Source: Xylocopa sonorina (Eukaryota; Arthropoda; Insecta; Hymenoptera; Apidae). From it: a stretch of DNA of 64,000 nucleotides. The stretch's first letter is position 1. Every line of letters starts with the position of its first letter. The notes beneath the pieces are model-generated. The model was not told the origin of the DNA. It searched no databases and saw only the letters and a list, made by a program, of their open reading frames with translations. Positions 12,801 through 22,579 of the stretch are shown here, one piece after another. Location of the stretch: contig NC_135208.1 of assembly GCF_050948175.1 (NCBI RefSeq), forward strand, positions 2,542,001 to 2,606,000, read 5' to 3'. Made by a program: the position numbers and the translations under genes.

Positions 12801-15800
12801 ATCCGCACGTGATGAACGATGGCACCGTTTACAATCTTGGATTGAGCATAACTCCAAGAGGACCTATGTACAATATTGTATGCTTCTCACCGAGTCAAGT
12901 TACCATCGGTTAGTCTCATTTCTAAGCATTGAAGAATTTTAAAACTTATTGTAAAGTCGAACGGAAGCTCTCAACTCAACAATCTTTCAATCCACAAGAA
13001 AGTATTGAAATTTGGATCTTAAAAAAATAGCCAGTGCTTTCAATTTAAATTGTAGACAATCTGAAGCATCGAAGAATTTTAATGATTCACAAAAAAGTAT
13101 TGAAACTTGAATTTTAAAGAAAGAGCAATGCCTTCAATTTAAATTGCAGGCAATCTGAAGCATTGACGAATTTTAAAACTTATTGTAAAGTCGAACAGAA
13201 GCTCTCGACTCAACAATCTTTCAATCCACAAAAAAGTATTGAAATTTGGATTTCAAAAAAATAGCCAGTGCTTTCAATGATGCGTTTCAGATGATTCAGG
13301 AGAAGAGAAGGAATTATCCATGTTCGATCAAGCCACAATCGTAGCCAGCGTCCCATCCAGATGGCTATTGAATCCTTCCTACATGCACACCTTCGGAGTC
13401 ACCAAAAACTATTTTGTAATCGTAGAACAACCACTAGCGGTGTCTCTGGCCACCATAATTTCTTGTAAAATGACCCAACAACCCACACGTGCTGCTTTAA
13501 AGTGGCACGAGGGCCAGAGTGTAAGTTCTACTCACTCTGAGAATGAAAAAAAAACTTTTTTAATTTAGTAACAATTGTTCTGAGCTCGATTTCATTTTTT
13601 TCAGGCAGATTGATGAACATTGAGAATGAAAAAAAATTATTTAATATATTAACAATTATTCTGAGCTCGATTTCTTTTTTTTTAGGTAGTTCGATGAACA
13701 TTGAGAATGAAAAAAAATTATTTAATATATTAACAATTATTCTGAGCTCGATTTCTTTTTTTTTAGGTAGTTCGATGAACATTGAGAATGAAAAATAATT
13801 ATTTGATATATTAACAATTATTCTAAGCACAATTTCATTTTTTTTAGGTAGTTTGATGAACACTGAGACTGAAAAAAATTATTTAATATATTAACAATTG
13901 TTCTGAGCTCGAATTCATTTTTTTCAGGCAGTTCGATGAACGTTGAGAATGAAAAATAATTTTTTAATATATTAACAATTATTCTAAGCACAATTTCATT
14001 TTTTTCATGCAGATTGATGAACATTGAGAATGAAAAATAATTTTTTAATATATTAACAATTATTCTAAGCACAATTTCATTTTTTTTAGGCAGATGGATG
14101 AACATTGAGAATGAACAAAAATTTCTTAATATATTAACAATTATTCTGAGCTCGATTTCATTTTTTTTAGGCAGATTGATGAACATTGAGACTGAAAAAA
14201 AATTATTTAATATATTAACAATTATTCTAAGCACAATTTCATTTTTTTTAGGCAGATTGATGAACATTGAGAATGAACAAAAATTTCTTAATATATTAAC
14301 AATTATTCTGAGCTCGATTTCATTTTTTTTAGAGAGTTTGAAGAACATTTTAAAGATCCTGAGAATGAAAAAAAAGCTTTTTTAATTTAGTAACAATTAT
14401 TCTGAGCTCGAATTCATTTTTTTTAGGCAGATTGATGAACATTGAGAATGAAAAATAATTTTTTAATATATTAACAATTATTCTAAGCTCAATTTTATTT
14501 TTTTTAGAGTGTTCAGTGAATATTTTAAAGTAATCTATATTATTAGAGATACAATGAACATTTTAAAGATCTTAAAGTATATAAGAAAGGAAAAAACTTT
14601 GTTAATATATTAACAATTACTGTGAGCTCTATTTAATTCTTTTTAGAGTGTTCGATGATCATTTTAGAGTAGTCTACACTATTAGAAATAATTTAATAAA
14701 TAATAAATAATATCTATAAATTAACTAGTTTAATAAAAAATATTTCATATACTATTAGAGACAAAATTTTTAAGTAATCTATAATATTAAAAAGAAGAGT
14801 AATAAATGCTATTAATAATTGCTAAATTGTATTTTTTTTTCTTAACAAATTTTGTTTATGTTGGTTTTCAGTGAACGATTAAAGATTTAATAATTTTGCA
14901 ATTTTTTCTTGGCTTCGTAGACTCTCATACATGTGATCTCAAGAGAAACGGGATCAGTGGAGAGGATATTCATCGCAGAAGCATTTTTTTATCTGCATAT
15001 CATCAACCAATTCGAGACACGAGATGGAGATTACGTTGTTCTTGATATCTGCTGTTATCGTGACCCAAGCATGCTTGATTGCATGTTCGTTGAGGCGATG
15101 AAGGTAAACTGAGGCCTTAGAAACTGATTTACAGTGGTGCGTTACCAGACGAAGCTTAAAACTCCAAATTTTCCTACTAAAAAACTCTCCAACCCTTAAT
15201 CTCTAATTTTAATAAATTCTTGCTAACTAAAAATTAATTTTATTTCTTTAGAAGATTCCTCTGAAGAAGCTTTGTAACGAAAAGCTAGCTCGTTCGATGA
15301 AATTGGCCAGAAATTAATTTTTTAAGTTCCTCGAGGCCATAAAAAGACTAATCGCTTGAATATTTCAAAACGTTGAGATGATTTTAGCAATTTGAGCCTC
15401 CAACGCATCACCAGAACACTCTTCCAACTTCTAAAAAAATTCTACAGCTATTTAAGAAGTATTTCAAAAGATATTCATCCATATTATCCATCAAAAGCGA
15501 TGCAATCAATTTTAATAACATTACCATTGCAATTGTGTACTCGTTAGCTCTTCATATATTAATACGAACAATAGCGAAGGTTTTCATAAGCAAAGAAGAG
15601 TTTATTTAGCTTGCGTGCAAATTTTTTAACAGCAAAAGAGACTCCGCTTCGCTGAAGACTTTAAAACTTCTCAATAAAGCACCACTGTCGCTTAAGAGTT
15701 GAGTAAATTAATTAAAAATCATTGCAGAATCTGCATAAGAATCCTGACTACGCCAGCATGTTCCGAGGCAGGCCTCTGCGCTTCGTATTGCCACTGAGAC

Positions 15801-18800
15801 GTCCCCAATCGGACGTGCCATTGGAGCGCAATCTGATCGTAGCTAAAACAGTGAATCAGGCTCTCGATTCCTTCAGAGATGAGACCGCAGAGGGTAAATT
15901 GGACTCTCAGGTCATCGATGAGCCAAACAAGACTGATTGCGACTCAATTAAGACTGAACGAGAGCAGAAGAATGATTATAATTGTGTTCTTCGTCGAAGA
16001 GCAGCTGCTCACAGACTTCCAAATGGCAGCGTCTTCGTAAAACCAGAGCTTTTGTGCGATTTGGGCTGCGAAACGCCTCGTATCAATTACGAATACTGTC
16101 TTGGCAGGGAGTACAGATATTTCTACGCCATCTCCAGTGACGTAGACCTGGACAATCCTGGAACGGTACTCTTGGTCCTCCGTTACTCTTCTTGTATTGG
16201 AGTTTGCTTAGTCGCTGCGCTTTAGAGTTAATTTAAAGCTGCTATAGTGACTTCTTATTAATAATAACGTTGTATTTTTTTTATAGAAGCGAGTTAAACG
16301 CTTGGTATTTTGTTAAATAGTATTTTTAATAATTTATAATTAATTCTAGCTAAATATTGATGGAAAATTGAACTCTTTTTGGTCGATATTTAGCTAGAAT
16401 TAATTATAAAGCATTGAATACCAATTAAACAAGAACCAAGAGAGAATGCACTCCAATTAAACGAATATTAAGAAAATGTATTCACATTCAGTATCCCTCA
16501 GAGCAATTAAACAAATGTTAAGCGAACATATTCTCATGCAGTAGTGCTTAGAGCAATTAAACAAATATTAAATGAATGTATAACTATTCAGAATCCCTCA
16601 AAGCAATTAAACAAGTATCAAACGTTTTATAGCTAATATTTTAACAATGATTTCTGTTGCTAAAATAGTTAATATTCTAGCAATAATTACCATTGCTAAA
16701 ATAGCTAATATTTTCAAGAATTTCTATTGCTAAAATAGCTAATATTTTTAAGAATTTTTATTGCTAAAATATGCAATATTTTCGATAATTTCTATTGTTA
16801 AATTATGTAATATTTTTAATAATTTCTATTGCTAAAATAGCTAATATTTTCAATAATTTCTATTGCCAAGATATTAGTTATTTTAGCAATAATTTTCATT
16901 AATGGAATAACAATATTTAAACAATACTTCAGCAATAATTTCTATTGTGAAAATAGTTAATATTTTCAAGAATTTCTATTGCTAAAATAGCTAATATTTT
17001 TAAGAATTTTTATTGCTAAAATATGCAATATTTTCAATAATTTCTATTGTTAAAATATGTAATATTTTTAATAATTTCTATTGCTAAAATAGCTAATATT
17101 TTCAATAATTTCTATTGCCAAAATATTAGTTATTTTAGCAATAATTTTCATTAATAGAATAACAATACTTAAACAATACTTCAGCAATAATTTCTATTGT
17201 GAAAATAGTTAATATTTTCAAGAATTTCTATTGGTAAAATAGCTAATATTTTCAATAATTTCTAGTACTAAAATAGCTAATATTTTAGCAACAGTTTCCT
17301 ATATCTGAATAGCAATATTTTAACAATACTTTAGCAATAATTTCTATTGCTATAATAGCTAATATTTTCAATAATTTTTATTAGTAAAATAGCTAATGTT
17401 TTAGCAGTAATTTTCAATAACTGAATAGCAATATTTTAGCAATATTTTAACAATATTTTAACAATATTTGAGCAATAATTTGTATAGCTATAATGGCTAT
17501 TATTTGAGCAATAATTTCTAATATTTTCAATAATCCCTATTAATAAAATAGCTAATATTTTAGCAATAATTTGCAATAACTGAATAGCAATATTTTAACG
17601 ATATTTTATAAATAATTTTGATTGCTATAATAGCTAATATTTTAACAATAATTTCTATTGCTAAAATAGCTAATATTTTCAATAATTTTTATTACTAAAA
17701 TAGGTAATGTTTTAGCAATAATTTCCAATAACTGAATAGCAATATTTTAGCAATATTTTAACAATATTTGAGCAATAATTTCTATAGCTATAATGGCTAT
17801 TATTTCAGCAACAATTTCTAATATTTTCAATAATTCCTATTAATAAAATAGCTAATATTTTAGCAATAATTTGCAATAACTAAATATTATAACTAAATAG
17901 CAATATTTTAGCAGTAATTTCTGTTGCTAAAATTGCTAATATTTTAACAATAATTTCTATTGCTAAAATAGCTAATATTTTCAATAATTTTTATTACTAA
18001 AATAGGTAATGTTTTAGCAATAATTTCCAATAACTGAATAGCAATATTTTAGCAATATTTTAACAATATTTGAGCAATAATTTCTATAGCTATAATGGCT
18101 ATTATTTCAGCAACAATTTCTAATATTTTCAATAATTCCTATTAATAAAATAGCTAATATTTTAGCAATAATTTGCAATAACTAAATATTATAACTAAAT
18201 AGCAATATTTTAGCAGTAATTTCTGTTGCTAAAATTGCTAATATTTTCCATAATTTCTAGTACTAAAGTAGCTAATATTTTAGCAATAATTTGCAACAAT
18301 TAAATAGCAATATTTTAGCAATAATTTCTGTTGTTAAAATAGCTAGTATCTTAGCAATAATTTTCATTAATCGATTAGTAATATCCAAACAACACTTTTT
18401 AGCAATCGAAGCAACATTTTGGCAATAATTCTGTTGCCAAAACACTAGCAATAGCTGCGTGCTTCACATCTAATATTTTGACAATAGAAACTAATGCTAA
18501 ATTGAACCTATGTCAGTGTTAAATCAAATTATTAATATCTATATTAAATTATATTTGCAGATTATCAAGGTGGACGTGTTGGAGAAGACAAAAAGGACCT
18601 GGTGCGAGAGAAACGTCTACCCAAGCGAGCCAATCTTCGTGCCAGACCCTAATGGAAAGGTAAAAACTCCTCTGAGCCTCTTCGTAAATGAAAAACAAAG
18701 GAAAAGACGCTCGTAATTCTGTTCCACGTTCCAGAACGAGGACGATGGCGTGATTTTGTGCTCAATTGTGTGGTCTGACGATGAGTCACGGGCTGGTCTG

Positions 18801-18905
18801 CTGATCCTGGACAGCGTGACTCTCACAGAGCTGGCCAGGGCCACTTTCGACACTCCTGGACCGGTGCCAAAGTGTTTGCACGGTTGGTTCACCTTGGACA
18901 AATGA
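6689..18905 (+). CDS. ninaB: Carotenoid isomerooxygenase (ninaB/BCO family), 10 exons, 644 aa
   Basis: Non-haem iron dioxygenase of the carotenoid cleavage family. Insect NinaB cleaves carotenoids at the 15,15' bond and isomerises one product, supplying retinal for the visual chromophore. Coding exons: 6689-6808, 8033-8286, 10625-10771, 11377-11518, 12758-12908, 13291-13520, 14921-15103, 15728-16165, 18561-18659 and 18735-18905. All introns are GT-AG, phases agree, and the total of 1935 bases is 645 codons with the TGA. The four iron ligands are visible: H236 in HPHVMNDGTVYNLG, H304 in YMHTFGVT, H374 in FFYLHIINQFE and H637 in CLHGWFTL. The family signature LLRNGPG lies in exon 2. An acidic, variable stretch encoded by exon 8 is typical of animal members. 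The start is the first ATG after an in-frame TGA. Length fits insect orthologues. It converges on ClC-a. I am confident of the family; assignment to NinaB rather than another insect BCO copy is inference. Confidence 0.95.
6953..8032 (+). repeat. ninaB intron 1 tandem array with exon-2 decoys
   Basis: Units of about 185-275 bp are marked by TTGAGAACCACTGAACTA near 6970, 7245, 7428, 7664 and 7901. Three units carry an imitation of the true exon 2 boundary: an AG followed by TTGAACAACG or TTGAACGACGTCGA at 7112, 7573 and 7809. The copies lack 11 bases present in the true exon. A reading frame entering a copy soon meets a stop. Confidence 0.85.
8033..8286 (+). CDS. ninaB: ninaB coding exon 2
   Basis: Residues 41-125. 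It starts after TTTTTAG and ends at GTATGT in phase 2. It encodes the first conserved part of the fold, including GRIPRWLKGTLLRNGPG and FNHLFDSSALLHR. The intron upstream contains three partial copies of its acceptor and first bases. Confidence 0.93.
8415..9600. repeat. ninaB intron 2 AT-rich short repeats
   Basis: Three kinds follow one another: ATTTATATCTATTTAATCT units (8440-8560), TATATTTATACA units (9110-9185), and about three copies of a 120-160 bp unit with AATATAACGAGT and AATTCTATCTTTATAAT (9230-9600). None has coding character. Confidence 0.7.
9717..9771. other. GC-rich hairpin in a CpG island within ninaB intron 2
   Basis: GTTCCC at 9717-9722 pairs with GGGAAC at 9766-9771. Inside, GCGTCGCGCGCA pairs with TGCGCGCGACGC, giving a long GC-rich stem in otherwise AT-rich DNA. 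A perfect CRE palindrome TGACGTCA follows at 9780-9787. The island spans about 9700-9850 and is rich in CpG. It may be an enhancer, an internal promoter or a relic of an inserted element. Confidence 0.5.
10625..10771 (+). CDS. ninaB: ninaB coding exon 3
   Basis: Residues 125-174, reading FAIADGKVTYQCRFVQTD and onward. The acceptor is CCACAG and the donor is GTATCG, phase 2 at both ends. It is a beta-propeller blade segment typical of the family. Confidence 0.92.
10830..11060. repeat. ninaB intron 3 AT-rich minisatellite
   Basis: TATTTTAGTGTAAGTTTTAT alternates with TATAATTTATT in units of about 30-45 bp, 5-6 copies. There is no coding potential. Confidence 0.7.
11377..11518 (+). CDS. ninaB: ninaB coding exon 4
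   Basis: Residues 174-221, containing VYPFGDEFYTFAET and IDPETLETKGK, both characteristic of animal carotenoid oxygenases. The acceptor is TTTTTAG and the donor is GTATGT in phase 0. Confidence 0.93.
12154..12382. repeat. 229-bp foldback element in ninaB intron 4
   Basis: The left arm 12154-12240 and right arm 12298-12382 are reverse complements with few mismatches. Both ends read CGTGGCGCCATCTCTG inward. A 57-bp centre has a second inverted repeat, CTGAAACTA and TAGTTTCAG. CGAAAAGCGCTCAAAC near the outside has a diverged echo GTGAAAAGTACTGAAAC nearer the centre. No clear target-site duplication and no open frame are seen. This looks like a foldback transposon or MITE, or a source of hairpin RNA. 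Confidence 0.85.
12758..12908 (+). CDS. ninaB: ninaB coding exon 5 (first iron ligand)
   Basis: Residues 222-272, with NHTSHPHVMNDGTVYNLG. The first His of the HPH triplet (H236) is the expected iron ligand. The acceptor is TTCACAG and the donor is GTTAGT in phase 1. Confidence 0.94.
12945..13280. repeat. ninaB intron 5 partial tandem duplication
   Basis: CAATCTTTCAATCCACAA, AAGTATTGAAATTTGGAT and AGCCAGTGCTTTCAAT recur two to three times with a spacing of about 120-240 bp. The last copy runs up to the exon 6 acceptor. Confidence 0.7.
13291..13520 (+). CDS. ninaB: ninaB coding exon 6 (second iron ligand)
   Basis: Residues 272-348. It contains PSYMHTFGVTKNYFVIVEQP with ligand H304. The donor GTAAGT lies directly at the edge of the intron 6 tandem array. 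Confidence 0.94.
13530..14520. repeat. ninaB intron 6 tandem array, unit about 70 bp, about 13 copies
   Basis: Each unit reads GATGAACATTGAGAATGAA, an A-run, AATATATTAACAATTATTC, then GAGCTCGATTTC and a T-run ending in AG. The T-run plus AG is a good imitation of a 3' splice site, so this intron holds about a dozen decoy acceptors before the true one at 14920. Both strands carry repeat-derived open frames (up to 176 codons) that are not genes. Confidence 0.88.
14921..15103 (+). CDS. ninaB: ninaB coding exon 7 (third iron ligand)
   Basis: Residues 349-409, with AFFYLHIINQFETRDGDYVV; H374 is the ligand. The acceptor is TTCGTAG and the donor is GTAAAC, phase 0 at both ends. Confidence 0.94.
15728..16165 (+). 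CDS. ninaB: ninaB coding exon 8
   Basis: Residues 410-555, the largest exon. It has LRFVLPLRRP near the start, then a Lys/Glu/Asp-rich variable stretch, then the conserved ETPRINYEYCLGREYRYFYA. The acceptor is TTGCAG and the donor GTACTC is weak. Confidence 0.93.
16600..18480. repeat. ninaB intron 8 quasi-palindromic minisatellite
   Basis: Very many copies of TTTCTATTGCTAAAATAGCT and AATATTTTAGCAATAATTT. The two halves are near reverse complements, so units can pair with themselves and each other. Higher-order blocks of several hundred bases recur (for example around 16690-16900 and 16945-17160, and around 17650-17900 and 17945-18200). Confidence 0.85.
18561..18659 (+). CDS. ninaB: ninaB coding exon 9
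   Basis: Residues 556-588, including WCERNVYPSEPIFVPDPNGK, a strongly conserved C-terminal stretch. It sits after a 2.4-kb repeat-filled intron. The donor is GTAAAA in phase 0. Confidence 0.93.
18735..18905 (+). CDS. ninaB: ninaB terminal coding exon 10 (fourth iron ligand)
   Basis: Residues 589-644 and TGA. It encodes a family-typical LLILDSVTLTELARA segment and CLHGWFTL, where H637 is the fourth ligand. A tandem array begins about 35 bp after the stop. Confidence 0.94.
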   Translation, partial: NEDDGVILCSIVWSDDESRAGLLILDSVTLTELARATFDTPGPVPKCLHGWFTLDK

Positions 18906-18939
18906 AGTAAACGTGGGATTATCGAGGATCAGGGGTCTT

Positions 18940-19560
18940 GTTCGTCGATGAGAACGAGTACAACGCTTTGAATTTGGATTTGCAGTCCACGAAGATGAAT
19001 TTAAAGCTTTGTACTTGGATATGCAGTCGATGAAGACGAGTTGAAAGCTTTGTACTTGGATTTGTAATCAATGAAGAAGAACTTGAAGCTTCGTACTTGG
19101 ATTTGTAGTCAGTGAAAACGTGTTCAACACTTTGAATTTAGATTTGTAGTCGATGAAGACGAGTTTAAGGTCTTTCATTTGGATTTGTAGTCAGTGAAAA
19201 CGTGTTCAACACTTTGAATTTAGATTTGTAGTCGATGAAGACGAGTTTAAGGTCTTTCATTTGGATTTGCAGTCGATGAAGACGAGTTTAAGGCCTTTCA
19301 TTTGGATTTCTAGTCAATGAAGATGAATTTAAAGCTTCGTACTTGGATTTGTAGTCGATGAAGATGAATTTATAGCTTTGTGTTTGGATTTGTAGTCGAT
19401 GAAGATGAATTTAAAGCTTTAGATTTGGATTTGTAGTCGATGAAAACGAGTTTAAAGCTTTGTACTTGGATTTGCAATCGATGAAGATGAATTTGAAGCT
19501 TTGTACTTGGATTTGTAGTCGATAAACACGAGTTTAAAGCTTTGTACTTGGATAATTGGT
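18940..19560. repeat. ninaB 3' flank/3' UTR tandem array, unit about 40-60 bp
   Basis: GTAGTCGATGAAGACGAG, TTTAAAGCTTTGTACTTGG and ATTTG recur about 12 times just after the ninaB stop. It may be transcribed as 3' UTR. The minus-strand frame is repeated SSTTNP-like peptide and is not a gene. Confidence 0.8.
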
Positions 19561-19799
19561 TCCTCTGAGAGGTCATCAGCGTTGATTTAGGGATTACAGG
19601 GGTTGAATTTATTAGTTTACAGATTTTTATGGATTTGTTTAGAGGGATGGGAAGTTTTTTATTGCTGGCAGACGTTGGAGATAGGAATCGCTGTTGCGAT
19701 ATTACTATTTATTAGGGATTACAGGGTTGAATTTATTCGTTTGCAAATTTTTATGGAGTTTTATAGTGGATGGCAATTTTTTTATTGCTGAGAGAAGTT

Positions 19800-20960
19800 G
19801 AAAATAGAAATTATTGTTGAAATACTGCTATTTCAGAGATAGAAATGATTGTTGCAGTGTTGTTTGTATATTGTTATTCTATTAAGGGAAATTACTGCTA
19901 AAATATTAGCTGATTTAGCAATAGAAATTATTGCTAAAGTATTGTTAAAATATTGCTATTTAATTAATGGAAATTATTGCTAAAATATTAGGTACTTTAG
20001 CAATAGAAATTATTGCTAAAATGTTAGTTATTTTAGCAATAGAAGTTATTTCTAAAATATTGTTATTCCATTAAAGAAAATTATTGTTAAAATGTTGTTT
20101 AAATATTGTTATTCCATCAATGACAATTATTGCTAAAATATTGTTTAAATATTGTTATTCTATCAATGAAAACTATTGCTAAAATATTAGCTAAAAATTA
20201 TATAGCTGTTGCCAGCATTAATAATAGAAATATTAGCTATAAAGCTGCAAAATAATAGCTAAAATGCGTATAGCTATTTCTAGCATTAGCAATAGGAACT
20301 CTTGCTAAAATATTGCTAATTTAGTAATAGAAACTCTTGCTAAAATACAGTTATTTTAGCGATAAAAATTATTACCAAAAAACCATTAAAATATTACAGT
20401 TTTAGTTATAGAAACTAATGTTTTAATATTACTATTTTTACCATAGAAATCACTCCCAAAAAAATTGCTATTTCAGCAATAAAAAATAACAATATTTTAA
20501 TAATAAAAATTACTTAATATTTTCACAGCAATTTCATTCAACATTAGTTAATAATTTCAATAATAAAATCACTATTTTAGCCATAGAAATTATTGCCAAA
20601 AGATTGCTATATTAACAATAAAAAGTAACAATATTTTAACAATAAAAATTACTTAATACTTTCACAAAAATTTCAATCAACTTTAGTTAATAATTTTTAT
20701 AATAAAATCACTATTTTAGCCATAGAAATTATTCTCAAAAGATTGCTATTTCAGCAATAGAAAATAACAATATTTTAGCAATAAAAATTACTTAATACTT
20801 TCACAGCAATTTCAATCAACATTAGTTAATAATTTCAATAATAATATTAGTTTTTTAGCCATAGAAATTATTGCCAAAAGGTTGCTATTCTCAGCAATAG
20901 AAAATAACAATATTTTAGCAATAAAAATACCAATACTTTCTTAACAATTTCATTCAGCAT
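19800..20960. repeat. Minisatellite related to the intron 8 array
   Basis: The same ATTGCTAAAATATT/AATATTTTAGCAAT vocabulary as 16.6-18.5 kb, here mostly with the opposite strand bias. It includes about four copies of a 130-bp unit (20500-20950) with AGCCATAGAAATTATT and TTCAATCAACATTAGTTAAT. AATAAA and ATTAAA motifs in it could serve ninaB polyadenylation but cannot be singled out. Confidence 0.75.
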
Positions 20961-22405
20961 TAGTTAATAATTTAAATCACCAAAGCTTTCTAGTTTTTAA
21001 TTGCAAATTTTCATCTCCAAGAAACATTGACACTAAAAACTATATTTTCTATCAATAATTTCCATAGCAAATGTCCAAATATAAAAAACCAGAGTGCAAA
21101 AATATTAAAGCAATACCAAATTAATTCTCCAGACTCGAATACCAAATTTTCTAAAGCCATGAATGCCTCGAAGAGAAAACTGTCCCTTCTTTACACTCCA
21201 CTTACCCAATTTCTGCAAATGAAAAAATAAAGCAAGGCAAGAAACAGTTAAATAACCATAAAACAAAGTGAAAGGATCATCAGCACAACGTGTAAATGAT
21301 ATTAATAAATTATTTAATGTCTCCTCTCAATTTACAGCGTCTGCATTGCTCGTCGCTAATCGTTTCAGCCTCGACAGAATCCTCTGAAAACCGAATTTCC
21401 ACGCATCGTCTCTCAAATAATCGTCGAATGGAATGTAAAAAGGTCCCCTGCAACTTCTGATCGCCTTAAATCGCTAATCAGCAGACCACAGACAAGATTC
21501 TCCCTGAAACTGAAGAGCAAAACCGCTGTGGTCCGCCTCGAATCTCGTCTTAATTAAAAAAACAAAGTCCACAGCGTGTTCTCAGACGGTTCAATCGCCA
21601 AATAAGCTACGTCTGCTCCTCGTCAGACATTTAAACACCTAAAACAGAGCATATCAACGAACGAAACACGAATCTCAGCAAGGTTTCAACAACGAACTCT
21701 TGCTGGGAGCTCGTCACAGGTCTCGCAATTATAAATAAATAGCCTGGCACAACCATGGTCGCGTAATTACAGAGCAGAATAGCGATCGAACGATCAGGCA
21801 TCGTCCTCGTCGCGTTTCTTAAACGATAATACAATTGTCGATCACTTTTGTGACTCGCTGGAGGGCGCAGCGCGGTTCACAGCTTGTTTGTATAAATAAA
21901 TAAATATAGAATACACGCGTGAGCGTGCGTATACGCTTGCAGACAGCGCCAGAGCGCTGTATTCTCGAGTAAAACGAGCCCAGAGCAGCCTCTGGGCCTC
22001 TGTTCCTCTTCTAAACGAGGATCGTCGTCCTCTGAGCACAGGTAAAAGAGTTCTAGCCGCCTTGACGCGCTTAAAATGGTAACTATCACACCGTGTTCCG
22101 TCTCTCCTCGCTCTCACAGTCTCTCTCTGCGTTGTAGGACACTCAGAAGAGGATCAATCGCAAGGAAATTGAAGTTGCGTCGACGAAAGACCCTCGACGC
22201 GAGATACTCGGCTCTCGAGGAGCCTCGTGGCCGCTGGATGGCTCGAATAACTTGGCTCCACTCACACACGAGTCGAGAATGATTCCTCCTGTCCTAGGAT
22301 TAAGTACGAGAGATGCTCGAGAAGCGATTCGTCAGCTTTCGTCCTTTTCGTTTTGGGTCGTGCTATCACATTTTTGCTTCTACTTGCTTCAATTGCGGTC
22401 CTCCT
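20961..22405 (-). other. ClC-a: Probable 3' UTR of ClC-a
   Basis: Mostly unique sequence directly downstream of the ClC-a stop on the minus strand. An ATTAAA signal is present on the minus strand at 21318-21313, which would give a 3' UTR of about 1.1 kb. Plus-strand frames at 22076-22602 are shadows of this region and the last ClC-a exon. Confidence 0.35.
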
Positions 22406-22579
22406 CTAGACTTTATCGATCTTCTCGCACTCCACAGAGGCGATCGAGTTCATCGTGCTCGCGTTCTTGCTCTCCGTGTCCGCCTCGCTCTTCGAGATGC
22501 TCGACGTGGAGGCCGCGATGTGCGATTCTTGGTGCATGGGCAAGATGCCTGAGTTTGCGTCCTCTATCGCCTTCCTCAG
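22406..22579 (-). CDS. ClC-a: ClC-a terminal coding exon 14
   Basis: Residues 921-977 and TAG. It starts LRKAIEDANSG, completing CBS domain 2, then a Ser-rich tail. The acceptor is TTGTAG. The GC-rich codon use contrasts with the intron beside it. Confidence 0.93.
   Translation of the reverse strand: MRKAIEDANSGILPMHQESHIAASTSSISKSEADTESKNASTMNSIASVECEKIDKV

Noticed and set aside
13528..14385. Frames of 95-176 codons on both strands in ninaB intron 6
   Set aside because: They arise from the 70-bp array on both strands at once, so they are repeat artefacts.
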